DNA of 64,000 bases. It comes from Pratylenchus scribneri. Taxonomy: Eukaryota; Nematoda; Chromadorea; Rhabditida; Pratylenchidae. Of this stretch, positions 26,621 through 38,916 are shown piece after piece. The notes under the pieces were generated by a model. It was not told the DNA's origin. It saw nothing but the letters and a program-made list of their open reading frames with translations, and searched no databases. Where the stretch lies: NCBI GenBank assembly GCA_030063045.1, contig JAQSEB010000098.1:248001-312000 (forward strand), given 5' to 3'. Every line of letters starts with the position of its first letter. Position 1 is the first letter of the stretch. Made by a program: the position numbers and the translations under genes.

Positions 26621-27727
26621 TAAATAGCTTTATACCAATTTTTCAATCATAAATTTTTACAAAAATCACACGTTAACGAATAGCGATAATGAAACTTTTG
26701 TTTTATAATAAATTTGTATAATATATTGATTAAAATTTTTAATATTCAAATATTATTTATCGAAAATAAATGCATTATTAGATAAAAATTTGTTGACATT
26801 TTATCATTAATTTTTTAATTTAACGATTAATTAATCGCCACTATCGATAGATCATCTTCTTCGTTTTTGTATTCTTTTAATCTCGGCATTTTTCAAGCAT
26901 TCTCGTAGCCCACCATTTGCCATACAAATTCTTGAATTGAATTATTTTAAAAATTTAAGACAATTATTTCTCTCTCCAGATTTAAAAATTAATAATTAAA
27001 TAATTTTTATGATTATGGTCCAACATAAAAAAGCCATTATCTGAGATTTATGAGTGATTTTTTTATCAGAAGAGTTTGTCGGCCTTTATTTTATGAGTAA
27101 AAATATTTTTTTTTAAATAAAAATGTTCCATTATTTGGAAAAAATCCAATATTTTGTCTGTCATAAATAATTTTTATTAAAAAAGTTTTACCATTAATTG
27201 CCTCCAAGCGCATTCATCACAATTTTCCGGCTTCATTTTTGGCAAACAATTGTAATAAGGATGTTGTTGTTGCCTTTAAATTGATTGAGTGATTATTAGG
27301 GTAGTCCAACATTGGTTTCGTTTCAGAAAATCGATGAAAATTTAAAAAAGAAATTCCAAGTTTTTGCATTTTAAAATCAATAATAAAACTAATCGATACC
27401 GAAACTGGCATTTTAAAAATTTAAAATCTGATTTAAACCGATATCTCTCAAAAACCTACTTTGGACTATCCTATTGATTATATATTTTAATTTATAAATG
27501 TAATAATTAATATTGGAGATTAGGGATTTCTGGAATTCGCTAGGATTTGGGTTAACGAATTTTGGAAATCTCGGCTTCTAGGCTTCCTACATTCTCGAAA
27601 GTAGCCCATTCGATGCGGAATGGTTGATTTACTTTATGAAATTTCAATTTCAGACTGGTTTAGTGGTTAAGGGTCTAGCGGAAAATCTCATACCGGTCTC
27701 AAATTGAAATTTTATATAGTAAATCGA

Positions 27728-27958
27728 ACAGGGGCCTCTTCAAATATTCGCCATTTGCCACACGCCAAATGGTATATGGAAAACTACATGCCATTTTTCT
27801 GTCCATATAAATTTATGGCTAAATGGCTGAATTCTGTTCAAAATATACTGCCATTGCCACAAGCCAAATGGCTACATGGAAATTGGCAAACCTTTGCCAT
27901 TTTGGCAAAATGGCTTATGGTTATTGGCAATTGGCGGATATTTGAAGAGACCCCAGGC
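27728..27958. repeat. Inverted-repeat element with GCCAAATGG-rich interior
   Basis: The left end GGGGCCTCTTCAAATATTCG and the complement of the right end, GGGGTCTCTTCAAATATCCG, differ at two of 20 bases. The interior carries several GCCAAATGG copies in both orientations. No clear target-site duplication was found. Confidence 0.6.
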
Positions 27959-28415
27959 CGCCTCGATTGAGCCTATTCTCGAATCTGTAAGACGTCAAGA
28001 AATCGAGATTTCCCAAATTTCTAATCCAACTGCCTGCGTTTTTATTTCCGTAGATACGCAGATTTTCTTTATTCGCTGTAACATAAATAAATTAGATAAT
28101 CTCCAGATAAAAGATGGACGTTTGACTTGTTAATTTTGGAAGTTCAATTTGACTTCTAATTTGACTCCACACTATTTCGTTTATCAAATTTTGATTTCTG
28201 ACAGTTATTATTAACTAAGCCCAACACAATTATTTAAACACAAATCGGTTTTGGTTTAGTAAAGATTTAATTAACTAGATCGATTATACAGAGTCTATAC
28301 TCTATAGTCTCTGTATTGTTCTTTAATCCAAAATACTCAAATTAACAGCCCACTATTTAAGTTAATCTCAAAATTTTAGTAAATTCCCGGTATTATCTGT
28401 AAAACAATAAGATGC

Positions 28416-28559
28416 CTACTTTGCTGTGCAATTGCGCCATCCTTTGATGCCCAAATATGGTGGGGGACGTCCACCTTCTGCGCCATAAAATTTGGTGAAA
28501 TTCATAGCAAAAATAATCGCAGTGGCCAAGAACAAATAGTAAATATGATATTTCAACAT
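28416..28559 (-). CDS. Small secreted peptide candidate, 47 aa
   Basis: A single-exon minus-strand frame begins MLKYHIYYLFLATAIIFAMN, a strong hydrophobic signal-peptide-like segment. It ends after a short hydrophilic tail, GGRPPPYLGIKGWRNCTAK, then TAG. If cleaved near FYGA, the mature peptide would be about 20 residues with one Cys, a PPP turn and a C-terminal Lys. Nematodes secrete many such peptides (neuropeptide-like or gland effectors), but I cannot assign this to a known family. An alternative donor (AAA|GTAGGC) just before the stop could extend it. Small size keeps confidence modest. Confidence 0.45.
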   Translation of the reverse strand: MLKYHIYYLFLATAIIFAMNFTKFYGAEGGRPPPYLGIKGWRNCTAK

Positions 28560-29280
28560 TTTGGTAGATATTTAATTTTACAAAAATGAATTTCAATTAA
28601 TTCAAATATGTGAAATAATTTTAAAAAAAAGCGTTTAATAGTTTGCAAATATATATTAGATAAACTCTTAAATATAAATTATTTTATTAGTATTATTGGG
28701 ATTTATTTTTGTATTAAATAATAAATTTTCTAAACCAAAATATAATTAAGATGTTTTGTCCGGGTTAATTTTACACCAACAATTCAAATTATCCCTCCTT
28801 TCTTAAATATGGAATGTTTTGATGAAAATAGTCTGATTGGATAGTTTTCTTATTTTTATTTTGATATTATTTTGTAGATCCATCCCCACAATGAATATTT
28901 GGTCTTTTCTAATGGGGTCATCGGTTAATCCTATGTGAGAATTGCTGATAAGGAAAGGAAGATCCAAATTACAAAATCTAGTGAAGAGTGAAGACTGATG
29001 AAGAATGCTGAAGGGCCAAGGCCAATCCAAATTAGACTCGACAAACGACAAAAAAAAGCAACAGCAGACAAATTTGTTGTTCGTTTTCTGAGAAATCATA
29101 TAAAAATCATATTAACTGCTGCTATGGGAAATGGAAATATAAAAGAAAGAAACAAATTAAAATGAAGACATTTGAAAATGAGGCAAAATTTATTAATTAA
29201 CCTTTCCATATTTATGAATGAATTCGCTATCTGTTCTGCTGCTGTTGGTTGCGGATTAATTGTCTGCAGGGTGCTTGCTA

Positions 29281-29670
29281 TGTCATTTCCACAATGGTAC
29301 AAATAAGGGCGTTTCGACTTATAATAAATCAGAAACCGTTTATAGACCCTACAAATCTTATACCATTTTGTAGATCTCATCGAGACGCATCGATTGGTAT
29401 ATAATTTGTTATGGTTTGGTTCAAAATTAAAGAGTTTAAAGCCTAAAATTTGAAAAATGGTTTAATACCATTTAATTTTGACCAAACCATAACAAAATAT
29501 ATACCATTCGATGCGTCTCGATGAGATCTACAAAATGGTATAAGGTTTGTGTGGTCTAAAACCGGTTTATGATTTATTAGAAGTCGAAAAAGCCTATATT
29601 TGTACCATTGTGGAAATGCCCATATTTGTACCGCCCTTTACATATTGTGGAAATGAGAAATGACCCCGGA
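29281..29670. repeat. Palindromic MITE-like element, well preserved
   Basis: Nearly symmetrical. The left arm has ATTTCCACAATGGTACAAAT, AATCAGAAACCG and GTAGATCTCATCGAGACGCA. The right arm carries TGCGTCTCGATGAGATCTAC, CGGTTTATGATT and TTTGTACCATTGTGGAAATG. Total about 390 bp with no coding capacity. One of the best copies for building a consensus. Confidence 0.8.
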
Positions 29671-30017
29671 TGTGTCTGCAGCAAAAGATGTTATTATTTT
29701 TTGGATGATTGACTGGGAAATTCCCATTAGACAAAATAATGATTGAATTATTTTTTCCCATTCATTTGGGGGCAAATATTTAATAAAGGATTTGAATATG
29801 GTGGATCTCTAGAAGATACACAGAATTTATTTTCAAAATAATTATTCTTCAATATTTTTTTTAATATCAGAAAAAAATTTCATATGGATTTTAGAAAACG
29901 CAGATTAATATTTAATCGTGGAATTTTGTCTGTAATTGGAAATAAAATAAAAGAAAAAAGTCAATTTATATTAAATCCACATAGAATTAAATTAAATTGG
30001 TCCATTTTTAATTTCCG

Positions 30018-30332
30018 ACAATTTTCGATGCAATTCTAATTGGATTCACTATGTCAAAGATGTGACTCTCGTCTTCCCACAATGCCGAATTGGGTGGAAC
30101 ATCAAGTTGAATGAAAAATGGTTTTCCCCAATAAAATATTTCATTTTTCGCTGGACGATTCAGTTAGGTAACTTTTTGGACTTTTGCAAATTGTTTTGTA
30201 AGAATTGGAATGGGAGAAAAGGCCCAAGCAAAGCAATTCACCAAATTTACACTAAACAATGTCTATTTTTGATTTTACTTGTATTCCCCACAAAAGTAAA
30301 ATCAGAATAAATACTATAATTCGGATTTTCAT
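30018..30332 (-). CDS. Possible two-exon secreted protein, uncertain
   Basis: Exon 1 (30332-30279) encodes MKIRIIVFILILLLWGIQ, a textbook signal-peptide exon, followed by donor GTAAAA. A second open segment ends at 30018 and in its best-looking frame reads KNEIFYWGKPFFIQLDVPPN, then SALWEDESHIF, after an acceptor CGTCCAG at about 30160. The phase from exon 1 does not match that frame: joining in phase gives a different, less convincing peptide with a stop at about 30057. So either the splice choice is wrong or the gene carries a frameshift. The family is unrecognised. Confidence 0.3.
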
Positions 30333-30659
30333 TTATTTCGAAAAAAAGTTGCATTTAAAAGAAATTTTTCATATAAATAAAATAAATTCGAGAAAAATTC
30401 ATGTTTCTTCACAAAATTATTGGTAGAATAATAGAAAAATAATTTTTGAGATTAAGAGAATGAAAAAAATTGCAAATTATTTGGAAAATTAAGTAAAACC
30501 AATAAAAAATAATTCAAATGTCGGAAAGAAAAGAAAAATACAATCAAAAAGTAAAAATTTATTCATAATTAAATTAAATTATTGCGAAAAATTAATCAAT
30601 TTGGCCACATTTCCATGCACATTTCCATCGCATCGTTTTTGTCCATGCACATAAAAATT

Positions 30660-33600
30660 TTACATTTTATAATTGATACGCCGTTTTCGTTCGCGCAGAA
30701 GACGGGGCATAGGGATTTCTACTTCTGAAAAGAGGGATTAGGGGGAATTAAATTAAATTCATAAAAAATGTTAATAAGTATACTTAAGAATATGCTAAAA
30801 TTTGGGCGAAACGGAACACTTGGATACGATACCGCCATTAGGGAATATGAACTATTCTTCTTATATTTCAACAAAGAATTAACCATTTGAGGAAGGCGAT
30901 AAACCATCAACAAGGAAGTAATCATTTCAGGAAGGTGGTATACCATTGGAAAACACTTAATATCCTCTACAAAATAACTTAACAATTTTTTTGAAAACCT
31001 AAATCACTTTAGAGAAAAGGCCACTTTTGACTTTTCCTCCAAAATTTGATTCTATTACATTTTAAAGTTTGAAATCATAAAATCTAAAAACTAAATTTTA
31101 GAGGATTAAACTTTCAACTAGTATATTGCTTTTCCTCTTTTTCTTTGACCTTTGAACTATAGTGAAAAGAATGCCCCATATCTAAACCTATGCTTAAGCT
31201 TCAACATTTTATGAACAATTTATGACCTCAAAAAGATTATTTACGGCACTAAAATTTAAGCCATTTTCAGTATTTTTTCGACAAATTAAATAGTAAAATT
31301 TATAAAAATATTTCTCTAAAGCCAATTCTTGTTTAAATTTACCTTCTTCATCATTGTGTGGTCGTCCTCCACCATTTTTGTCATTATTGTTTGCCGCTGG
31401 CTCAGTCTGTTGTTGATTTGTTGCCTCCACCAAATTATTCACATTCACATTCACATCATCTGCCGGTTCCTCCTTCTTCACGCGTCCAAATTGCTAAAAA
31501 AAACATTTATGGCATTTTTAAAATAATTTAAAAATTTTTTTAAAATAAAATTTTTAAATTTGAAATATTTACTTATATTATGAGATTTTCTAAAACTATT
31601 ATAATAAAAAATTTTTCAATTTTCAAAAAAAAAATTGATAAAAATTTGATATTTAAAAAATTTTTGCTGACCAAATTTCTGAAGATTTTTTTACAAAAAT
31701 TTCGATTGAATATATCGCCGAATAACCTTATCCACCAATTTACCTGATTGTCCCGACGAAATGCTGCGGTCATCCACGGGCGGTCCTCTTCATCAATTTG
31801 AATTATTTCCCAATTCTTTTCTGCCATTTCTTCGCCTTCTCTTTTTATTTTGAACGGTGGCCCAATTGGCCCATTCTTAAAGTCTTCAAGAAATTCAACA
31901 TCCGGCGGTTGGTTATGCTGAAAAATTATTGAAGTTATAAAACTGAAAATAAGGAAAATTAAAAAAAATTTGAATGGAGAATATTTTATGGATGCTAATT
32001 GGTTAATTAATTAATCTTCAGATAAAAAGTTGACGAGATTTAAGAGTATATAAAGCCAAAATAATTTTAAATGGTTTAAGGGTTTATTTATCCTAATTCT
32101 AAAATCATATACCATTGGATAGATTTGGTCAATACACATTGAATTTTATATAATAATTTATTATGGGTTGGGTCAAATTTAAAGGGTAATTTAACGGTTT
32201 AAAATATTTTTTGGTTCAAAATTAGATTATTAATTGGTTCAACATAAAACAAATTCTTATCAAATGATGCCTTTTGAGGAGATCTATCGATATGGCTTAC
32301 TGCTGGTCTAGAAAAAAATTTTAAATCATTAAAATTTTTCGGCATTTTCAATACCCTTTTTAGATAATTTTTCGACAAATAAGTATTTCCAATTTAAAAT
32401 AATTTTTTGACATTTAAAAATTTTAAATTTTTCAATTAAATAATTTTTATAAAAATTTTTACAATAAAACATGCTGCAGAAGTCGACGGTTCATCCGCAT
32501 TATACAGCATTGATGCCGAAGAGGATGTGCATGGCCGGTCGGAAATTATGGTGTCGGCATTTGGTGAAATTGATGGCTTAAAATTAAAAATATGAGCGAT
32601 AAAAATTGAATAAAAAAAAATAAATAATTAAAAAAATATATTTTTTAATGTTGATTAAAATTATTTTAAAAATAACAAATAATTTTTAATTATTTTTTAC
32701 CATCAATGTGAATGAATCGGAATTGGATTGAACGCAGCTGCTTTCATCAAAAGTGGTCGAGGCCAACGAATTTTCATCAATTGAATTTTGTCGGATCATT
32801 TCGGGTTGTTCGACTGTTGGCTGCTGAAAAATTCAATTGATTAAATCGAACTTAATTTATGGCCAATTGAAATTTCGGGCTTTTTAATAGTTCAGGAATT
32901 TTGGAGATAGAGGAGGATTAGGGTAGATGCCATAATTAATGCTCTAGAATACCTACGATCTGTGATATGGCCATTGTTCACTAATTAATACAATGCCTTG
33001 TTATTTTTGATCAATTTAATATTAATTATTAAATCCGAATAGGCTGTAAATTCATTATTGGCTGCAACATTTATATTTTGGAAATAAAGAATTAAAAGAA
33101 TTGGAAGGTCCGGACGAGCAATATTCCCAAGAAATTTGGAGAAAAATTTAAAAAAAATTCTCGCTTGCCTGTTCCACCACCATTTCCCTGCTGGCATTTT
33201 CCGGCAAAGGATGATGATGGTTTTGTTCGCCCATCAATTGGGCAATGGCTCCTTGAATGCGCACTTCTTTTTGGGCCAATTCCGCTTGCATTTGCGCTTT
33301 TTGTTGGGCAAATTTGTTGTTCAAATCTTCGGATATTGTGTGTAATTGTTGTCGACATTCTTCCAATTGGGCCAATGCCTAAGAATAATTAATTTTAATT
33401 TTAGAAAATTATTCAAATTATTTTTTAAATATTTGATTAAAATATAATTTTTTAATTATTTAAAATATATTAATTAATTACTTTTTAAAATTTGAAGCCT
33501 AAAATACAATAATTCTGATTGAAAAAAATAATTTTTTTTAAAATTTTATCTAAGGGAAAAGGATCCAAAATTTTAATTATATTTCAAAAATCCATTATTT

Positions 33601-35825
33601 ATCAATTTATGTATTTATTACCTCATTCTTTTTCTTCTGGATTTGCTGCATCTTGCCATTTGTTTGCTCATTTTCGGCAGTCAATAATTCATTGGTACGC
33701 TATAAAAAAATAATTGAATAATAATTATAATTTATATTATTTTAAAATCTATAAATATTTCCTACGGAATACGGATAATTAAGATTAAGAATATGTTAAA
33801 GAATTAATTTTGTTTCCATTTTTCTAATAATTTTTAATAATATTTTGGTATAGCCCAATGCCAACATTTAGTTTGACAAATGTTGGCATTTCCCCTACCA
33901 AGATGGCCAATAATATACACTGACAAAAAGATAAAATTCATTTTTAGCATAAAAAAATACCTTAGGAAAACATTAAATTTTTACAATTTTAAAATTATTA
34001 ATTTCGGATGGTATTTAATTTGGCAAAAAAAAACATTGAAATTGTAGAAAAAAGTATTGAAAATGTAGAAAAGTTTATACCGGTTTAGTGGTTTGTCCTG
34101 GACACCCAAACCCTAAACCTAATCGATAGATCTCCACAAGATGCGTCGATTGGTATATATTTTGTCATGGTTTGATCAAAAATTGAGGGTTTTAAACCAC
34201 TTAAACCGTTTCATTGGGTTTGGTTCAAAACCAATTGAACCATGACAAATTATTTACCATTCGATGCGTCTTGACGAGCTCTATCGATTGGATATAGGGT
34301 TTGGGGTCCAGGACAAACCACTAAACCTTTTAAACTTTTCGACATTTTCAATGTTTTTTTTCTACATTTTAAATATTTCCCATTAATTTCCATTTTAATA
34401 AAATTCACATTTTTCCGCTCAATTTCCTGTTCCAATTCGGTCATTGCTTCTTTGCAATTTGATGAATCGGCCTTTGCCTCTGACAATTGCTCTCGAATGT
34501 TTTGCACAACTTTTTGCAGACCCTCAATGATTGATGTTTTTGTGGCCAATTCATTCTGCAGAAATAATGAAATTAATAATTTTTATTTTTACAAATAAAT
34601 TGTAAAATTTTGTTTATTGTGGATTTTTGTGAATTTTTTTCTGAAATTTTTGATGCAAAAATATCAATTTGGTAATGAAATTCTGATTGACCAAAAATTA
34701 TTTTTTGAAAAAATTTCACCCAAGGCAGAAAAATTTTGAAATTTTTATTTTCTAAATTTTCACTTACGTTTTTTTGCTCCATTTCTTTGCTAATTTGTTG
34801 CTTCGCTTTCTCCACATTGGCCGCCATCATTTTCGCATTTTCCCGTTTGCATTTTTCCAATTGTTCGATGAGCATTTTATTGTGAGTTTCGAGACGGAAA
34901 ATTGATGCCATTTTTAAGTCCGCTGATTTCTGAACAAATTAATAAATATATTAACTTTTTGAAATTTTTGTTCAAATTATATTTCTACCCCCTGCTGGAC
35001 TATTTTTTTGGGTAATTTTGGCGCTAACCGTTTGAGGAGTAAACCCAAAATCTGAACATTTAAATCCCAAGGGAAGAATTAAATGTTTTATGTTTAGCTA
35101 ACTTTCAATTTCCAAGTTACGGTTTTTGATTTAAATTAAATCTATGCAATGAATTTTTAGGGGGGGGGGGGGGTCTTCACAATCACGGGAACTGCTTAAA
35201 ATTTTTTTGCTATTTTGAATGTTATTTTTTGCCAAATTAAATATTATTTTCCCAACCCAAAACCAACCTCAAATTGAAGTATTTTTTCTTTGTAATGTGC
35301 TTCAACAATGGCCAAATGCTCGTCAAATTTTGCTCTCTGAAAAATAAAATTTATTTAGTGAAATTTTAATTAATTTTTTCGTATAATTTTAAGTTAGAAT
35401 TAAACAATTTTTACCTGCTTTTCGCGATCCTCTGCCAATATCTGTTCCAAATTGTGATTGCATGTCCAGTGTTGGCGATCAAGTTTTGGCATTTGTTGTG
35501 TTGGTTGCTGTTGATGAAAAATGAATGCTTCTTTGGATGGAATTATTGTTGGTTGTTGTAGTTCATTTTGCTGCTGGAATTGTCGAATTGTGTTGGCAAT
35601 GATCTGTGGAGTCACCGGCGGTGGTGGAATAATAAGGCATTGCGGTGGTGGACCATTCGCATTGGAATTGACATTGGAATTGCCAAAATGTGAGTTGAAA
35701 TTTTGTTGAAATTTTCGATTGGCATTGGCATATGCGATGGCCAGTGAAGGCAACGGTGGTGGTGGTCGAGAAAAATGCGAAGGAGGAGGCGGAAAAAGTG
35801 GTCGACAATTCGCATTTGGGAACAT
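30660..35825 (-). CDS. Coiled-coil protein, tandem paralogue A (about 567 aa)
   Basis: Eleven exons: 35825-35415, 35336-35268, 34929-34768, 34555-34409, 33699-33622, 33378-33169, 32823-32701, 32576-32463, 31917-31744, 31493-31343, 30724-30660. The start is MFPNANCRPLFPPPP; paralogue B starts MLPNANG at the same point, which argues against the in-frame ATG nine bases upstream. N-terminus: Pro-rich, then Gln-rich (PPPPVTPQIIANTIRQFQQQ). Middle (about residues 138-320): heptad-like Glu/Lys/Gln/Leu coiled coil (LEKCKRENAK, LAQLEECRQQ, AQMQAELAQKE). C-terminal half: Ser-rich acidic linker, then a basic tail PRLLRERKRRINYKM. The intron after exon 6 has a GC donor (CAG|GCAAGC). Function unknown; the arrangement is loosely reminiscent of shugoshin-like proteins but diagnostic residues are lacking. 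Confidence 0.75.
31930..32400. repeat. Degenerate palindromic element in paralogue A intron 8
   Basis: Contains GGTTTAAGGG...AGATTTGGTCAATACACATT and a right arm TGATGCCTTTTGAGGAGATC, then TTTTTCGGCATTTTCAAT. A decayed member of the family seen at 26.3 and 34.0 kb. Confidence 0.45.
34006..34382. repeat. Palindromic MITE-like element in paralogue A intron 4
   Basis: Arms include AACATTGAAATTG/GAAAATGTAGAAAAG, ACCGGTTTAGTGGTTTGTCC, ATGCGTCGATTGG and, inverted, CGATGCGTCTTGACGAGCTC, GGACAAACCACTAAAC, CGACATTTTCAATG. About 375 bp. Outer termini near GGTATTTAATTTGGCA. Confidence 0.72.
35160..35173. repeat. Run of 14 G
   Basis: An uninterrupted homopolymer of G within paralogue A intron 2, striking in such AT-rich DNA. 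Its exact length is unreliable in most sequencing. Confidence 0.85.
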
Positions 35826-36778
35826 TTTTGTCAATCTTTTTGTATTTGAACAAGAATTAATTTTACTCTGTAAAATTTAATATTGATATTAATAAAATGG
35901 AAAGTATTTAATTGGCGAAAATTTTATCAAATTTTTGAGGGAAAATTTCATTGAATTTGCAAAAATGCAATAAAAAGTCAAAATCTATTCTGAGCTTTTT
36001 GAACTTATTTTTGTAAAATTCCATGAAAAAAACCTTAATAACCTATCCATAATTATTAGAATTAAATCTAACAAAATAAAGTTGCATCTGTGCTTGTGGA
36101 TTTTATTGGCTTCAACTAATTTTACATTTTTAAATTATTGCCTCATTTTTCTAATGAAATTAAAAAGAATTTTTCTGGATTTTTGTGAAGGTAAAAATTT
36201 TAGAATTTTTTTATGGAAAACTAAAATTTTTCAGGAAAAGCAAAGGGAAATAAATTATTAATGGGAGGCGGGAATTAGAAAAGAACCCTAAATTTTGTTG
36301 TTTTTATAGCTTTTTTTATTAAATTATCGCAGAAGCAGATTGGAATTAAAGTATGGAAAAAATTGGATTTGCAAAGATGATTGATTCATCGATTATTGGT
36401 CCAATGTTATGTGTAATGTGTACCCGTATCCATTTCCATTGATGAAAATGTGGGGTAAGAGGGTGCGGGCTGAAGGGAATGGACAAATGACAATGGAAAA
36501 GGGCGATGAGAAATATGCAAATTGAATATTTGTTATTTGCTCTCTGGGATGGTAACAGCGAGTGTTTTATGATGAATTTATTTTGACTGCTGATTGAGAT
36601 TAATGGATTTGATTGATTTGACATTTGATTGAAATATTGCATAATTTTATTTTTAATCTCATTTATTTAAATGTTTAAGCGTCGCGAATTTGCTCTGTTG
36701 TGTGCGTTTTGGAAATTATTGAAAAATGTCCGAAAAATATGTAATGATTTAAAAGAAAAATTTGAGAGTACAAGTTTT

Positions 36779-37419
36779 GGTAATAGTTGACTTTAGACCC
36801 CACCTTTTTTTCCAAAATTTTTTTTATTTTATTTTTAGCTAAAAACGTGTTTTTAGGGGTTTTCGATGATGGGGAATCTGAATCTGACCTCCTTTTTTTC
36901 ATTTCTTACCCTCGTGGTAAGATATGCCAACTTTTACCAAGATAGTGCAAAGGGGGGACCAAGGGCATTTTTGATAAAAATTTTTACCTAGTCAAATTTA
37001 GTCAAATTATAGTTCATTCGATGCGACTCGACGAGCTGATCACGAATCTGTAATCGTTTTCGCATAAAACCAAAAATAAAAAAGTTATGGCCATTTTAGT
37101 CACGTGGGCCACGTATACATCTTATGAATTTTTTAATGGCCATAACTTTTTTTGGTTTTGGGTTTTATGCGAAATCGATTACAGATTCGTGATCAGCGCA
37201 TCAATACGCGTCGATTCATGTATAATATGTCCCAAAATACTGAAGTTCAATTTTTCGAAACCGGTTTGCAAATCTATACCTGTTCAGCCAGAAAGGGTAA
37301 TGAAAAACTAATGCCAAATTCAGATTCCCCATCATCGAAAACCCCTAAAAACACGTAGCTAAAAATAAAATAAAATAAATTTTTGGAAAAAAAGGTGGGG
37401 TCTAAAGTCAACTATTACC
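36779..37419. mobile_element. Palindromic DNA transposon, 641 bp, 8-bp TSD, GG-starting TIRs
   Basis: The ends GGTAATAGTTGACTTTAGAC and GTCTAAAGTCAACTATTACC are exact inverses. The complementarity extends through the CCCCACC run, GCTAAAAACGTGTTTTTAGG and CGATGATGGGGAATCTGAAT. Flanks are CAAGTTTT at 36771-36778 and 37420-37427. The inner arms (CGAATCTGTAATCG, AAAGTTATGGCCATT) also pair. 8-bp duplication with GG ends fits Merlin-like or atypical hAT MITEs. Short open frames inside it are by-products of the palindrome. Confidence 0.85.
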
Positions 37420-37909
37420 CAAGTTTTTAGGGTTTATCAATCATTGATTTTTTTTGCAAATTATACATAAAAAATGGAAAAAAGAGAAGACGCGAATTTG
37501 CCTTTTTTTTATGGAAAAATAAAAAGAAGCGATGACCACTGTGCTGGGTCGATGACTCGCGCCGATGGGGAAGTTTTGCACAATTGGAATGAAAAATAAA
37601 AGGGATGGTCGATGGACGCAGCCTTTTTTGTCCACCATTTCCACAATTTTGCTGTGAAAGGAAAATTGGACCCCAACCACCTTTTCCTTCTTCATTTTCT
37701 TATCTTTTGAATATTGATTAGAGAAAGAATTAACTTATTCGGAAAAGCTATACTATTGGTGGGAATCTCAAAAATATATCCCTTTAGAATTTAGCATATT
37801 AAATTCTATAAAATTTCAGCTTTAAAAAGATATTCCCTTTTGGTGTTAAACAGCAGAAGGAGAAAATCGCTTAATAATTTTTATAGTAATTTAATGATAC
37901 TTTGGTAAT

Positions 37910-38545
37910 TTTCGGTTTTGCGACAGCCCCACCAAAAAAAAATATTAAAATCGCTTCCAAAGGCTAATCATGGACCTAGAACACGAATCTGATATTCTTT
38001 TCGTCATATCATCCATTTAGACAAGATTATGACTACATCTACCAAGGAAAAGCCAAGAGAGGACTAAGGGCATTTTTAGTGATAATTTTTGTTGGATACT
38101 ATTTAATTTGCCGAAAAGACTACTGAAAATGTCGAAAAATAATTCGTATCGAAAAATAATCATTTTCTTTTAGGCCTTATAACTGGGCCAATTCAAACTT
38201 TGTTTCCTTATTAGCCCCTAGCCCTAAATCAATAGTTACAAAAAAGTTATAAACCAAAAACTGTTTGAGACATTATATCCTATTCGGCATTTTCAGCAAT
38301 TTTTTCGGCAAATTAAATATTTCCCATTTTTGTTTAGCCAGATATATAGCTCAATCGACTATTTAAAAATTTTTTAAAAATCTGCCTTGTTGACCTTTGT
38401 TTTTTTTTTGTTAATGTTGTTAAACAAGAAGATAGTACGAAAAGGATGTCAAATTCGATTTCTGCACCCAAAATAACTTTTTTGGGAAGCGATTTTCATA
38501 ATTTTTGGTGGGGTGACGCAAAACCGAAAAATATCAATTTTTAAT
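37910..38545. repeat. Large inverted repeat, about 630 bp
   Basis: The left end TTTTCGGTTTTGCG..CAGCCCCACC and right end GGTGGGGTGACGCAAAACCG pair, and so do AAATCGCTTCC and GGAAGCGATTTT further inside. No target-site duplication could be identified, so the exact limits are open. Confidence 0.6.
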
Positions 38546-38916
38546 TCACAGTGTTTGTATAATAAATGAAATTTTGAAGAAACAGTGAAAATTGCGTAAA
38601 AGATAACGCATTTTAAATTTCATTTCCAAATTTATAAAAATTGTAGTCATCACATTTATCATTTTTTATGTGTATTTTTTATATTGAATTTAAAATAAAA
38701 TAAGCCCGAGAAAATGGTCTCAACAATTAAAATATATTGGCAAAGCGAATGCTTTAAATATTGGGAGAATAATCAAATAATTTGAACGAAATGGGAAAAC
38801 AATCAAAAAGCAAAAAATTTAATTGGAATAAATTATTATGGGAAAAAAGTCGATCAATTAGTCATTTCATCATCATTTTTTATTGTTGTTGTCCAAAAAA
38901 TTCCATGCAAAATAAT

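Larger units (their letters stand above)
25022..28415. other. Intergenic region, transposon-rich
   Basis: Holds a hAT MITE (25467-25955), a palindromic element (about 26315-26620) and an inverted-repeat element (about 27728-27958). No gene was found; a minus-strand open frame at 27217-27411 lacks splice or domain support. Confidence 0.5.
35826..38916. other. Spacer between tandem paralogues A and B
   Basis: Contains the A promoter side, a 641-bp palindromic DNA transposon (36779-37419), a GC-neutral minus-strand open frame at 37441-37695 without support, and a second large inverted repeat (about 37910-38545). No gene was assigned. Confidence 0.55.

Noticed and set aside
37087..37358. Two plus-strand open frames
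   Set aside because: They lie inside the palindromic DNA transposon and mirror its arms.
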